Counted from the stretch's first letter, positions 32,765 through 42,649 are shown. The stretch: DNA of 51,109 nucleotides from an uncultured Collinsella sp. (GCA_900547855.1 URIK01000001.1:1-51109); one strand, 5' to 3'. Numbers and translations: made by a program. Notes: generated by a model not told the origin, from the sequence alone.

Positions 32765-35700
32765 ATGCTTGATCGCCGTTCGTTACTTGTCGCCGGAGCG
32801 TCCTCGTTAGCGAGCATTATGTTGCCGCGCGTGCCGGGAAGCGCAAACGCCTTCATATTGCCGTTCGCGCCCACCGAAGCCCATGCCGACGAAAAAGACC
32901 CCTTCAGGGTGCTCGTTCTCTCGCGCACCATGTTTGGTGTGGTCGTGGTCGACGTTGCCAACAAGAATACGCCCATCACGGGTGCCCAGGTCACACTCAC
33001 ATCGCGCTATGCCGCAGGCAAGCAGCTCACCGCCACTACCGATGACGAAGGCACGGCCATCTTTGAGGTCGCGCCGCTTTCGGAAGGCTACGTGGACGAG
33101 GCGACGCTTCTCGACGCGTACGACTTCAACGGCGGCATCTCCATTAGCATGGCGGGCTACCGCGATGTCGAGATTCCCCTCGCGCGTGTCCAAGGCGGCA
33201 CCGCCATTACCGCACCCACACGTCCGCTCTCCGATGGCGAGCCGTACTTTCGCCAGCTCACATTCGACGAATGGGACGTCCAGTACGCCGACGCCACGTT
33301 TATGGCAATGCCAGCGGACGAAGCAGCAAACGATCAGCCCGACACGCACGCTTTTACCGTGCAGGCCCATCTGCCGCAGAGCGGGCAGGCAACGTTGCAT
33401 ATCAATAAAGTGATGCCCGCTGCGGGCAGCTCATCCGAAACCGTCACGCAGATTGGCCAAGTCACGGCCAGCGCATCGGGCGCGGATAATCTGGCGACGT
33501 TCACGCTAGAAGACAAGTTCCTCGATGCAGCGTCGAGCCTTCTGGAAGAAGGATGCAAGCTGCGCTTTGTCCTCGATTACCAGGGCAAAACCTACACGCT
33601 CTTCTCCCCCATGGCCGTTGTTACCGCGCCGGCGGCAAAGGCGGAATCCGGATCGACCACTATCGTCCCCACCACCATGGACCAAGAGATCACTCCGTTT
33701 GATTTCCCCGCAGCGTTTCCCGGCATCGGCGGCAATAAGTTCACGTGCTGGATGCCCACATTTCCGATTCTCTTCGATTTCTCGTTTGCTGGATACGTGC
33801 TGTTTGGCGGAGGGTACAAACCAGCTAGCTATATGAACGATTCGGGCAACCCTGATCCTGAATACTGGAAGAAATCGCCGCGCGAGTCGGGCGCCAAGCA
33901 GGCAAACCGCTACCTCGACGAGATGGAGGGGAAGTGGAATCAGTACAAGAGGATGAGTGCCGGTTCGGGCACCGATCCAAGAAACACCAAGCTCCTTCGC
34001 CACCATTGCACGCCGCTGTTCACGATGGATATCGCCACACAGCTGTACGGCTCGCTCGCCTACGATTGGGTGGGCAAAACCTGGGGTAACAACAACGACC
34101 CCGCATACGGCAATATTAAGGCCCTCTTCCAGGTAAGAACCGACCTCAATTGGACCGAGCAGTTTACCCTAGGACCGGTGCCATTTTTCCTAAACGTCAA
34201 CCCCTGGGTGCTGGCAAAACTGGCGCTCGCCGTGGGTGCCCACACGCACGGCAGCGGCGCGGCGTTTTTTAAAAACATTTCGCTCGACTATTCAAACACG
34301 TCGGGCTCGTTCACCATCCAGATCGGGCTTGCCGTCACCTTTGGCGCCGGCGTTGCCGGCGTCGCTTCGTCTGCCGTGCGCGGCGCCGCATCCCTCACGC
34401 TGTTCATTGGGTACGAGAAGGCAGATGGGCACCAGCTTCCGCGACTGCGCGTAGGTGCAGACGTCGATGTCGATGTGATACTCCAGTTCGTAATGTTCAA
34501 GTGGACCGCCAAGGCCTGGTCGGGGTCGTGGCCCACACTCCTCGATTCGTGGAATATGTCGGTGAACAATGGCGACCAGTATATGCTCCAGCGCTCTGAG
34601 CTCGCATTGGGTGGAGATACGCCTTACACGTTGGATGCCCGCTTCGGCACGCCTAGCAACATTGAGGCGGGCGGCGTGCCGCAATTCATCGCATCGGCCA
34701 CCATCGTCACCAACGCCGAACTGCTCGCACGCGCCGAGGTTAAGGCCACTGCCGTAAACGCCGCGCCTGTCGTGCGCGATTGGGATCAAGCGGTCACGCG
34801 CATTGAGCTCGAGGCGGATGCAGAAAGCGACGACACAGGACAGGTTGAGCATTTCGTCCATGCACTGATAGAGAACGACGAAAACACCGCGCCGATGTAT
34901 GAGTACACCTACATCGGTCAGGCAACGAACACCGTTGCCGACCCGAACGCCAATTCTGCCAGCGTGTCGGAGGACGAGCGTGGCGGCATAAAACCCTCGA
35001 GCGACAACGTGCTGTTTTCCGGCGTGCTCAGCGAAGCCCACATGAAGCTGGCAATGATTGCCGGCGTAGAATGCCTGTTCCGTATCGCCTCGGTGCGCTA
35101 CGGCGACAATGGTCGCTCGCGCTTGGTGGTACACACAAAGGCAAACGGAACGTGGTCCGCTCCCACGCCTGTGGACTTTCCCCTTGGGTTTGGCGAGGAA
35201 GACGTGGAGCGCGACGGCATATACGATTACGACTTCGACGTAGTGGAATATACGGACGGAAGAGGAAACCAGGACGCCTACGTGCTGTTGGTCTCGGGCG
35301 AGCGCCCCGACGGCGACAGCACCCTTTTCGATACGGCAAGCACAGCCGGCATACTGTCCGTTGTGCGCCTGCGCATAAGCAATAGCGAAGTTCGCGTGGT
35401 ATCGCACACGTCGTGGCGCAGCATCTCGCGCGGCCGCCTGCAGGAGGACGGTTACCATTGTCTGCAGTGTCCACGCATCACGGTGGGCAAGACGCTTGTC
35501 GACGGGCGTCTGTCGGGCGCCTATCTCCACCGCCGCGGAACCACGGCAGAAAAGGCGTTGGGCACCGAGGCAGAGGTCGCGCTCGAGTGCTTTACCCTGT
35601 GGTCGGACGTTTCGGGCGACAGCCTCACGTTCCGTCAGGTCCTCCGCTTTCCGCAGGCACCGTCGAGCATCGAGCTGGGCGAGCCCGAGAATATCAACGG

Positions 35701-37132
35701 CAAAATGGTGGTGCCCGTTGCGTACGAGACCGCAGACGGTTGCGGCTGCGCATCGTACGCCGTGATCGGCCAGTCCATTGCGGGCTGGGGCGTTATGCCA
35801 CCAGACGCCACGGTACCCCGTGCGGTACCGTGGCCACAACATTCGGGCTTTTTGGCAACCGTCAACGAGCAACTGCAGCATATTACTTGGACGCGAGGCG
35901 CATCGGCGTTTGCAACGCAGCCCGTGGGTGCCGCAGGCTGTGGCCCGGCATCGTTTAGCGTAAGCAACAACGGCAGGTGCGCGCTCTATGTAGAGAACAC
36001 CGATGGCAAGGTGGGACAGACCTACGACGAAGAAGGCAACCCAGTTGCAGTGATGGGCAAGCACTTCCGCATCTTCGCCAGCACCTTGTCAGGCGATCTG
36101 TTTACGGAGCCGTTCGTGATGTGCGAGCTGGACCATCCCGTCGATCAGATAACGACATTTTTGACGTCGGGGAGCATGCTCTCCGCGCTCGCCACGCACA
36201 TTGTGAGCGCGGAGAAGAGCGAGGCAGAACTACACGGCATCGAAATGCCCTTGGTGGCGTGTGCCACTCCGACGGGCGCGGTCGCTACCTCGGGCGCGGT
36301 GGTGCCCGGAACAGCAGGCGAATCCTTCATGGTCACGGTGCGAAACGACGGTAACACCTTGCTGACCGCCGGCACGATCGATCTGTACCGAGAGGGCTCC
36401 AGCCAGCCGTTCTCCAGCGCATCCATCGGGTTCGGAGCAAACGCACGCATGGCTTCGATCTACGATCCGGAGCTTGCCGAGGATGCTTCGGCCAACGACA
36501 TGGCACACGTGAAGTACGCGCTCGAGACGCTGGGCGCACGTTTTGCAACGCACCCGCTGGTAGCCGACAGCGGCAACGCCGTGCTGGCACCGGGTTGCAC
36601 GGCACAGTTCCGCATGAGCTTCGCCATCCCCGAGAGTTGGAGCGACGAGGTGGGCAAACGCGTAACGCTATATGCGAAGGCGCGTAATCTGGTGGCGCTC
36701 GATCCCGTAACGCTCGAGGAAATTCGACCGGGCGCAAACTCGGCGCTGGGTGCCGTACTGCACGAGCTTCATGTGCCCGACGCGGCATGCGAACGCTCAG
36801 AAGTTCAGGTCGGCGTATGCGACAACGCGGATACGACAGGACTTCACGACGCCCCGATGACGGTCGACGGCGATGGCGGCACGAGTGGAGGTGGCTCCGG
36901 CGGAAGCAGCTCCGGTAGCGGCAGTGGCTCTGGCAGCGGCAAGGATCACGGCAATAACAAGCGCCCCGGAAAAGCGGGCGCGCTTGCGGGCACGGGCGAC
37001 AGCAACGTCCCCCTGACAGCAGCCGCAGCAGCACTCGCCGCAGCCGGCGCCGGCCTTGTCGCCTACAGCGCCCGCCGCACGGCGCTCGAAAACGACACCG
37101 CCGATGAGGTCAATTCTGATAAGCCTCACTAG
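32765..37132 (+). CDS. Large Tat-exported surface protein with LAGTG sorting-like C terminus
   Basis: 1455 residues. The N terminus has a twin-arginine signal (DRRSLLVAG at 3-11, cleavage near the ANA or AHA sites). Residues about 45-150 look like a carboxypeptidase-regulatory-like beta sandwich (PITGAQVTLTS, TTDDEGTAIFEV). A long central region of unknown fold follows. About 1170-1300 resembles CARDB (SFMVTVRNDGNTLLTAGTIDLY). A Gly/Ser linker (about 1373-1393) leads to LAGTG (1407-1411), a hydrophobic segment and RR. LAxTG is the class E sortase signal in high-GC Gram-positives, though the tail after RR is unusually long. ATG 32765 has GGGAG 7 bp upstream; the frame extends far upstream without one. 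Function unknown. Confidence 0.8.
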   Translation: MLDRRSLLVAGASSLASIMLPRVPGSANAFILPFAPTEAHADEKDPFRVLVLSRTMFGVVVVDVANKNTPITGAQVTLTSRYAAGKQLTATTDDEGTAIFEVAPLSEGYVDEATLLDAYDFNGGISISMAGYRDVEIPLARVQGGTAITAPTRPLSDGEPYFRQLTFDEWDVQYADATFMAMPADEAANDQPDTHAFTVQAHLPQSGQATLHINKVMPAAGSSSETVTQIGQVTASASGADNLATFTLEDKFLDAASSLLEEGCKLRFVLDYQGKTYTLFSPMAVVTAPAAKAESGSTTIVPTTMDQEITPFDFPAAFPGIGGNKFTCWMPTFPILFDFSFAGYVLFGGGYKPASYMNDSGNPDPEYWKKSPRESGAKQANRYLDEMEGKWNQYKRMSAGSGTDPRNTKLLRHHCTPLFTMDIATQLYGSLAYDWVGKTWGNNNDPAYGNIKALFQVRTDLNWTEQFTLGPVPFFLNVNPWVLAKLALAVGAHTHGSGAAFFKNISLDYSNTSGSFTIQIGLAVTFGAGVAGVASSAVRGAASLTLFIGYEKADGHQLPRLRVGADVDVDVILQFVMFKWTAKAWSGSWPTLLDSWNMSVNNGDQYMLQRSELALGGDTPYTLDARFGTPSNIEAGGVPQFIASATIVTNAELLARAEVKATAVNAAPVVRDWDQAVTRIELEADAESDDTGQVEHFVHALIENDENTAPMYEYTYIGQATNTVADPNANSASVSEDERGGIKPSSDNVLFSGVLSEAHMKLAMIAGVECLFRIASVRYGDNGRSRLVVHTKANGTWSAPTPVDFPLGFGEEDVERDGIYDYDFDVVEYTDGRGNQDAYVLLVSGERPDGDSTLFDTASTAGILSVVRLRISNSEVRVVSHTSWRSISRGRLQEDGYHCLQCPRITVGKTLVDGRLSGAYLHRRGTTAEKALGTEAEVALECFTLWSDVSGDSLTFRQVLRFPQAPSSIELGEPENINGKMVVPVAYETADGCGCASYAVIGQSIAGWGVMPPDATVPRAVPWPQHSGFLATVNEQLQHITWTRGASAFATQPVGAAGCGPASFSVSNNGRCALYVENTDGKVGQTYDEEGNPVAVMGKHFRIFASTLSGDLFTEPFVMCELDHPVDQITTFLTSGSMLSALATHIVSAEKSEAELHGIEMPLVACATPTGAVATSGAVVPGTAGESFMVTVRNDGNTLLTAGTIDLYREGSSQPFSSASIGFGANARMASIYDPELAEDASANDMAHVKYALETLGARFATHPLVADSGNAVLAPGCTAQFRMSFAIPESWSDEVGKRVTLYAKARNLVALDPVTLEEIRPGANSALGAVLHELHVPDAACERSEVQVGVCDNADTTGLHDAPMTVDGDGGTSGGGSGGSSSGSGSGSGSGKDHGNNKRPGKAGALAGTGDSNVPLTAAAAALAAAGAGLVAYSARRTALENDTADEVNSDKPH

Positions 37133-37180
37133 CTCTCAGTTACCTTTGCGAGAGACGCCGACTCGGCTCATCGAACATCA

Positions 37181-37216
37181 AATGGGCTGGTTCTGGATAC
37201 CCAGAGCCAGCCCATT
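37181..37216. terminator. Bidirectional terminator between convergent genes
   Basis: 16-bp stem with one G-U pair (37181-37196 with 37201-37216) and a 4-nt loop ATAC. It ends the surface-protein gene on the plus strand and lies 6 bp from the stop of the membrane-protein gene on the minus strand. Confidence 0.85.
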
Positions 37217-37221
37217 ACGCA

Positions 37222-37806
37222 TTAGATATCGTCAGTGGAGTCGAGTTCTGCCTCGAGCTTGGCACGGCGTCTTTTCGCCGTGAAAAACGTTGCGCACAGG
37301 ACAGCAAACGTGACCGCGAAAATCGTCGCGCCGCAAAACACGCCCGTGGCCAGGTTCGCCAACCAAAAGACGCTTTCGAGCGGCACGATCTGCGCCTCAG
37401 CGATACAGCGCATTGCGGCAATAACAAGCGCGAACGCGGCGCCGCTAAGACCGCTGAGAAGCAGGAAATATCCAACAGGAAGATACTCGGTTTGCCCAAA
37501 ACGATTGGTATCGACATAGCCCTTCCGCGTTTGCAGTCCTGCGCAAATCAACATCACGAGAACGAGCCACAAATACATGGCTGCCTCGAACGGCGTTGCA
37601 AAGCCATGCGGCATTTCACTGGCGTCGCTGTGAACCCACGCAACCTGTCGAGCTATAAACTGGTAGAAAAAGATCATCAACATGCCAAACGAAAGCAGCA
37701 CGAAACCAATCTTGTAGATCTTCGCGCTCTCAGCCTCCAGGCGCTCATCCTTTGGGTCGGCATATTCACGCCACTTTTGCACGAGTTTTAAATCTTCAAA
37801 TTTCAT
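37222..37806 (-). CDS. Membrane protein next to an XRE regulator (DUF6773-like)
   Basis: 194 residues with four predicted transmembrane helices (about 31-53, 73-93, 110-132 and 144-170), a charged N terminus and a basic/acidic C-terminal tail. I believe it belongs to the DUF6773 group, which is often found just downstream of a small XRE repressor, as here; the family name is from memory and may be wrong. It starts 9 bp after the XRE stop. Function unknown. Confidence 0.7.
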   Translation of the reverse strand: MKFEDLKLVQKWREYADPKDERLEAESAKIYKIGFVLLSFGMLMIFFYQFIARQVAWVHSDASEMPHGFATPFEAAMYLWLVLVMLICAGLQTRKGYVDTNRFGQTEYLPVGYFLLLSGLSGAAFALVIAAMRCIAEAQIVPLESVFWLANLATGVFCGATIFAVTFAVLCATFFTAKRRRAKLEAELDSTDDI

Positions 37807-37815
37807 AGCGAACTC

Positions 37816-38046
37816 CTAAAGAGCGTCAGGGTCGACGTCGCTCTCGTCTTCCCAAAACAAGTCGTTCAACGTAACGCGTAGCGCTTTACAGATTGACACG
37901 CACAAATTGAGCGTGGGGTTGTAGCCGCCCGCCTCGATCAGGCCGATGGTCTGGCGCGTAACGCCCACGGCCTCGGCCAAGTCAGCTTGCGAAAGGCCAA
38001 CCGCCGCGCGCGCCGCCTTCATGCGTAGGTTCTTTTTGCCCGGCAT
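37816..38046 (-). CDS. Small XRE family transcriptional regulator
   Basis: 76 residues, essentially one helix-turn-helix: RMKAARAAVGLSQADLAEAVGVTRQTIGLIEAGGYNPTLNLCVSICKALRVTLNDLFW. This resembles YozG-type repressors that control an adjacent membrane-protein gene. ATG 38044-38046 has AAAGGA upstream; earlier in-frame starts lack one. It probably autoregulates the two-gene operon from 38050-38190, an AT-rich stretch with several TGTCAT/ATGACA-like elements. Confidence 0.9.
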   Translation of the reverse strand: MPGKKNLRMKAARAAVGLSQADLAEAVGVTRQTIGLIEAGGYNPTLNLCVSICKALRVTLNDLFWEDESDVDPDAL

Positions 38047-38196
38047 GGAGTTCCTTTCGTAGTAATGGACAGATATCCGTTGCAACATGACACATATATA
38101 TTGCATCTATCAGCCAATGTCAACTATATCTGTCATTACGGAAACCATATCCGCCATCGCTATGCGGACATAGCAATTTCGATTCGCTATTCAAAC

Positions 38197-38233
38197 TTAC
38201 TCGGACAGAACCGACTCGGTTTTGTCCGAGTAA
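38197..38233. terminator. Strong hairpin between the XRE operon and the topoisomerase genes
   Basis: 17-bp stem with one G-U pair (38197-38213 with 38217-38233) and a 3-nt loop. Because it is upstream of both divergent genes it does not end either coding unit. It may be an insulator, an attenuator or another dispersed repeat. The 319-bp gap 38047-38365 holds this hairpin, the promoter at 38283-38311 and otherwise nothing I can identify. Confidence 0.6.
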
Positions 38234-38282
38234 ACGCTGTTCCACCAAATTCAGAACGTTTGTTCGATGGATTTCGTGTTGG

Positions 38283-38311
38283 TTGGAATCGCCTATGGGC
38301 TGGGCTATGCT
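38283..38311 (+). promoter_or_regulatory. Predicted promoter of the topoisomerase operon
   Basis: TTGGAA (38283-38288), a 17-bp spacer and TATGCT (38306-38311), about 55 bp before the ATG of the GyrB/ParE-like gene. The boxes and spacing fit a housekeeping sigma-70 promoter. Confidence 0.45.
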
Positions 38312-38365
38312 AACTTGACTATCTATATGACTTAAACGCAGCAAAGGAGCACCGAGAGAGCGAGT

Positions 38366-40363
38366 ATGGCAAAAAACACCGCAAACTATGGTAACGACAG
38401 TATCCGCCAGCTCAAGGACGAGGAACGCGTACGCCTGCGCCCCGCCGTCATCTTTGGCTCGGACGGACTCGATGGCTGCGCGCATGCCGCCTTCGAGATC
38501 CTGTCTAACGCCGTTGACGAGGCACGCCAGGGCTACGGCAAACTTATCACCCTTACCGCCTTTCGCGATGGCTCCATTCAGGTAGAGGACAACGGCCGCG
38601 GCTGCCCGCTCGACTGGAACCCTTCCGAGAAGCGCTTTAACTGGGAGCTCGTCTTTTGCGAGCTCTACGCCGGCGGCAAGTACAACAACAACCAGGGCGG
38701 CGACTACGACTTCTCGCTCGGCACCAACGGCCTGGGCTCCTGCGCGACCCAGTACGCCTCCGAATACATGGACGTCACGGTTTGGCGTGACGGCAACAAG
38801 TACTCCCTGCACTTTAAGAAGGGCAAGGTCGTCGGCGCCAAAAAGAAGGCACTCGAGATTGAGCCCAGCGACGAGGACCGTACCGGCACCACCATCAAAT
38901 GGCGCCCCGATCTTGAGGTCTTTACCTCCATCAGCATTCCCCACGATTGGTATCGCGAGACCATGCGCCGCCAGGCCGTGGTCAACGCCAACGTAACCTT
39001 CCGCCTGCGCATCGAGGGCGATGATGGCGAATTTACCGAAGAGGACTTTTGCTATCCCAAGGGCATCGAGGACTACGTGCTCGAGAAGGTCGGTGCCGAC
39101 TACCTCACCGAGCCCTTCTTTATCGAGGCCGACCGTCGCGGTCGCGACCGCGAAGACCTGCCCGACTACAACGTAAAAATCACCGCATGCATGTGCTTCT
39201 CTCGCACCTTCATGATGCAGGAGTACTACCACAACTCATCGTGGCTCGAGAACGGCGGCTCACCCGAGAAGGCGGCCCGTAGCGCTCTGACCAGCGCCAT
39301 CGATGCCTACATTAAGCAACAGGGCAAATACAACAAAAACGAAAGCGGCATTAAGTGGCAGGACGTCCAGGACTGTCTGGTGCTGGTAACCAACTGCTTC
39401 TCCACCCAGACGTCCTACGAGAACCAGACCAAGAAGGCCATCAATAACCGCTTTATCCAGCAGGCCATGACAGCATTCTTTAAGGAGCGCCTCTCGACCT
39501 ACCTGATCGAAAACAAAGACGCCGCCAACAAGATCATGGAGCAGGTGCTCATCAACAAGCGCTCGCGCGAGAACGCCGAGAAGACGCGCCAGAGCATCAA
39601 GACCAACCTGCAGCAGAAGACCGACATGGCCAACCGCGTGCAGAAGTTCATCGACTGCCGCTCCAAGGACAAGAGCCGCCGCGAGATCTACATCGTAGAG
39701 GGCGACTCGGCAGCAGGCGCCATTCGCACCTCGCGCGATGCCGAGTTCCAGGGTGTTATGCCCGTCCGCGGCAAGATCCTCAACTGCCTAAAGGAGGACT
39801 ATCCGCGTATCTTTAAGTCCGACATCATCATGGACCTCATGCGCGTGCTGGGCTGCGGCGTGGAGATCAAGGACAAGCGCATCAAGAACCTCGGTGCCTT
39901 CGACCTGGACAACCTCAACTGGAACAAGGTCATCATCTGTACGGACGCCGACGTCGACGGTTATCACATCCGCACGCTCGTGCTCACCATGCTCTACCGC
40001 CTGGTGCCTACACTTATCGACGAGGGCTACGTCTATATCGCCGAGTCGCCGCTCTACGAGATCAACTGCAAAGAAAAGACCTACTTTGCCTACACCGAGC
40101 TCGAGAAGAACGGCATCCTCAAGGAGATCGGCGACCAGAAGTGCTCCATCAACCGCTCCAAGGGTCTTGGTGAGAACGATCCGGACATGATGTGGCTCAC
40201 CACTATGAACCCCGAGACGCGTCGTCTGATCAAGGTGGAGCCCGAGGACGTCACCAAGATGGAGACCATGTTCAACCTGTTGTTGGGCAATGACGAGGCA
40301 GGCCGCAAGCGCCATATCTCCGAGCACGGCAAGGAATACCTCGACCAGCTGGACCTGCAATAG
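38366..40363 (+). CDS. Type IIA DNA topoisomerase subunit B (GyrB/ParE-like)
   Basis: 665 residues. GHKL ATPase with the asparagine of SNAVDEAR (Asn48), DNGRG (75-79) and GTNGLGS; transducer domain; TOPRIM domain with EGDSAAG (Glu445) and DADVDG (about 527-532). The ATP-dependent subunit of a gyrase or topoisomerase IV. It pairs with the A subunit 45 bp downstream. The protein lacks the GyrB-specific insert and diverges from standard GyrB in the ATPase loops (for example GLDGCAHAAFEILSNAVDEA), so it looks like a second, ParE-type or paralogous enzyme, with the usual gyrAB expected elsewhere in the genome. Confidence 0.88.
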   Translation: MAKNTANYGNDSIRQLKDEERVRLRPAVIFGSDGLDGCAHAAFEILSNAVDEARQGYGKLITLTAFRDGSIQVEDNGRGCPLDWNPSEKRFNWELVFCELYAGGKYNNNQGGDYDFSLGTNGLGSCATQYASEYMDVTVWRDGNKYSLHFKKGKVVGAKKKALEIEPSDEDRTGTTIKWRPDLEVFTSISIPHDWYRETMRRQAVVNANVTFRLRIEGDDGEFTEEDFCYPKGIEDYVLEKVGADYLTEPFFIEADRRGRDREDLPDYNVKITACMCFSRTFMMQEYYHNSSWLENGGSPEKAARSALTSAIDAYIKQQGKYNKNESGIKWQDVQDCLVLVTNCFSTQTSYENQTKKAINNRFIQQAMTAFFKERLSTYLIENKDAANKIMEQVLINKRSRENAEKTRQSIKTNLQQKTDMANRVQKFIDCRSKDKSRREIYIVEGDSAAGAIRTSRDAEFQGVMPVRGKILNCLKEDYPRIFKSDIIMDLMRVLGCGVEIKDKRIKNLGAFDLDNLNWNKVIICTDADVDGYHIRTLVLTMLYRLVPTLIDEGYVYIAESPLYEINCKEKTYFAYTELEKNGILKEIGDQKCSINRSKGLGENDPDMMWLTTMNPETRRLIKVEPEDVTKMETMFNLLLGNDEAGRKRHISEHGKEYLDQLDLQ

Positions 40364-40408
40364 CAGCAAATCGATAACGACGGCCCATAAGAAGTTCAAG
40401 AGGAAATC

Positions 40409-42649
40409 GTGGCAAAGAAGAAGACGAAGAACCAGCCAAAGAAAAAGCAGGTCAACGCCGAGAACGTCATCGGCCTGCACTCCGAGGTCACCGACCAGCC
40501 GATCACGCAGACGCTCGAGGTCAACTACATGCCCTACGCCATGAGCGTCAACGTCTCGCGTGCGTTCCCCGAGATTGACGGCTTTAAGCCCTCGCACCGC
40601 AAGCTGCTCTACACCATGTACAAGATGGGTCTGCTCAAGGGCGAGCGCCAAAAGAGCGCCAACATCGTGGGCCAGACCATGAAGCTCAACCCGCACGGCG
40701 ATGCCGCAATCTACGAAACGATGGTGCGCTTGGCTACGGGCAACGAAGCGCTGCTTGCCCCCTTCGTTGAGTCGAAGGGCAACTTTGGCAAGTACTATTC
40801 GGGCGACCTGAGCTACGCCGCCTCACGTTATACCGAGGCCAAGCTCTCCCCCATCAGTGCCGAGATCTTCAAGGACATCGACAAGGACCCGGTCGACTTC
40901 ATCGACAGCTACGACGGCGCCATGAAGGAACCGCGTCTGCTGCCCACCACGTTCCCCAACATCCTCGTCTCGGCCAATAAGGGCATCGGCGTCGCCATGG
41001 CTTCCGACATCTGCGGCTTCAACCTCAACGAGGTCTGCACCGCAACGATGCACTACCTCAAGGATCCCGACTGCGACCTGCTCGAGTACATGCCCATGCC
41101 CGACTTCTCGACCGGCGGCGAGATTATCTACCGCCGCGAGGAGATGGAGAAGATCGTCGAGACCGGCCTTGGCAGCTTCCAAATCCGCTCCCGCTGGCGC
41201 TGGATTCCCGAAGAGCGCATCATCGAGGTCTACGAGATCCCCTACACCACCAAGACCGATGTCATCATCGAGCGCATCGTCAAGCTCTCCAAGGAGGGCA
41301 AGGTCAAGGAAATCGCTGACATCCGCGATGAGACCGACCTCTCGGGCCTGCGCATCGCCATCGACCTTAAGCGCGGTGTCGACCCCGACAAGCTCATGGC
41401 CAAGCTCTATCGCTCGACCACGCTGCAGGATTCGTTCTCGTGCAACTTCAACGTGCTGGTCGACGGCTACCCCCGCGTTATGGGCGTGCGCCAGATCTTG
41501 CACGAGTGGGTCAAGTGGCGTATTGAGTCCACGCGTCGACGCATCAACTTTGACCTGGGCAAAAAGTCCGAGCGCCTGCACCTGCTGCACGGCCTCGAGG
41601 CGATCTTGCTCGACATCGACAAGGCCATCGCCATCATCCGCGGCACCAAGCTCGAAGCCGAGGTCGTGCCCAACCTTATGAAGGGTTTCGACATCGACGA
41701 GACCCAGGCCGAGTTTGTTGCCGAGCTCAAGCTCCGCAACATCAACGAGGAGTACATCCTCAACCGCACCAAGGACATCGTTAAACTTGAGGGCGAGATT
41801 GCCGAGCTTGAGGAGATTCTCTCGAGCGAAGACAACATCAAGAAGGTCATCAGCGACGAGCTGGCCACGGTCAACAAGAAGTACGTGATGCCGCGCCGCA
41901 CGGGCAGGATCGAGCCCCATGAGGTTATCGAGGTAAGCTTGGAGCCCGAGGTCGAGGAGTACCCGGTCACCATCATGCTCTCGCGCGATGGCTACCTTAA
42001 GAAGATGACGGACCGCGTACTCAAAAAGGCGACCACGCTCAAGTACAAGGACGGCGACAAACCCTTTATCGAGTTCCCGTCCTCCAACACGCACGAGCTG
42101 CTGGTCTTTACCAACAAGAGCCAGGTGTACAAGTGCAAGGTTGCGGCATTTGAGGACACCAAGTCGGCCCAGCTGGGCTCGTACCTGCCGACCGATCTTG
42201 AGATGGAACCCGACGAGAGTGTCATCTGGGTCATCGACCCCGAGGACTACAAGGCCGACGTGTTGTTCGTCTTTGAGAACGGCCGCGTGGTGCGCGTCGC
42301 GCTTTCTGGATACGTCACCAAGACCAACCGCAAGCGCCTCAAGAACGCCATCTACGGCGGCAGCAAACTGCTGTATGCCCAGGTGCTCAAGGAAGATCGC
42401 GACCTCGCACTGGTCTCGAGCGACTATCGTTTGATGAACTTCAACACGTCGCTGCTCAAGACCAAGACGACCACCAACACGCAGGGCGTCCAGGCCTTTA
42501 CAGCCAAGAAGGGTCGCTCGGTCACCACCGTCGGCACGACCGAGGAGATCCTTGGCGCCGGCGTCTCGGCCGAAAAGTTCACCGCACAGAGCCTACCCTC
42601 CGCCGGTGCCCTCATGAAAGAAAACGACATGCCGAGTCTGTTTGACTAA
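40409..42649 (+). CDS. Type IIA DNA topoisomerase subunit A (GyrA/ParC-like)
   Basis: 746 residues. Winged-helix core with catalytic Tyr141 in AASRYTEA; a long coiled coil (about 420-490); and a degenerate C-terminal beta-pinwheel (VTIMLSRDGYLKKM, VYKCKVAAFE, ADVLFVFENGRVVRVAL). I see no intact GyrA box (QRRGGKG), suggesting relaxing/decatenating rather than supercoiling activity. In the quinolone region the sequence is PHGDAAIYE: the Ser83 and Asp87 positions of E. coli GyrA are Ala99 and Glu103. Start is GTG 40409 with AGAGGA upstream. Ends before a strong terminator at 42688. Confidence 0.88.
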   Translation: MAKKKTKNQPKKKQVNAENVIGLHSEVTDQPITQTLEVNYMPYAMSVNVSRAFPEIDGFKPSHRKLLYTMYKMGLLKGERQKSANIVGQTMKLNPHGDAAIYETMVRLATGNEALLAPFVESKGNFGKYYSGDLSYAASRYTEAKLSPISAEIFKDIDKDPVDFIDSYDGAMKEPRLLPTTFPNILVSANKGIGVAMASDICGFNLNEVCTATMHYLKDPDCDLLEYMPMPDFSTGGEIIYRREEMEKIVETGLGSFQIRSRWRWIPEERIIEVYEIPYTTKTDVIIERIVKLSKEGKVKEIADIRDETDLSGLRIAIDLKRGVDPDKLMAKLYRSTTLQDSFSCNFNVLVDGYPRVMGVRQILHEWVKWRIESTRRRINFDLGKKSERLHLLHGLEAILLDIDKAIAIIRGTKLEAEVVPNLMKGFDIDETQAEFVAELKLRNINEEYILNRTKDIVKLEGEIAELEEILSSEDNIKKVISDELATVNKKYVMPRRTGRIEPHEVIEVSLEPEVEEYPVTIMLSRDGYLKKMTDRVLKKATTLKYKDGDKPFIEFPSSNTHELLVFTNKSQVYKCKVAAFEDTKSAQLGSYLPTDLEMEPDESVIWVIDPEDYKADVLFVFENGRVVRVALSGYVTKTNRKRLKNAIYGGSKLLYAQVLKEDRDLALVSSDYRLMNFNTSLLKTKTTTNTQGVQAFTAKKGRSVTTVGTTEEILGAGVSAEKFTAQSLPSAGALMKENDMPSLFD

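Noticed and set aside
34292..36064. 590-codon minus-strand frame inside the surface-protein gene
   Set aside because: Antisense shadow; rich in Arg, His and Cys with no domain pattern, while the plus-strand frame has signal, linker and sorting-like end.
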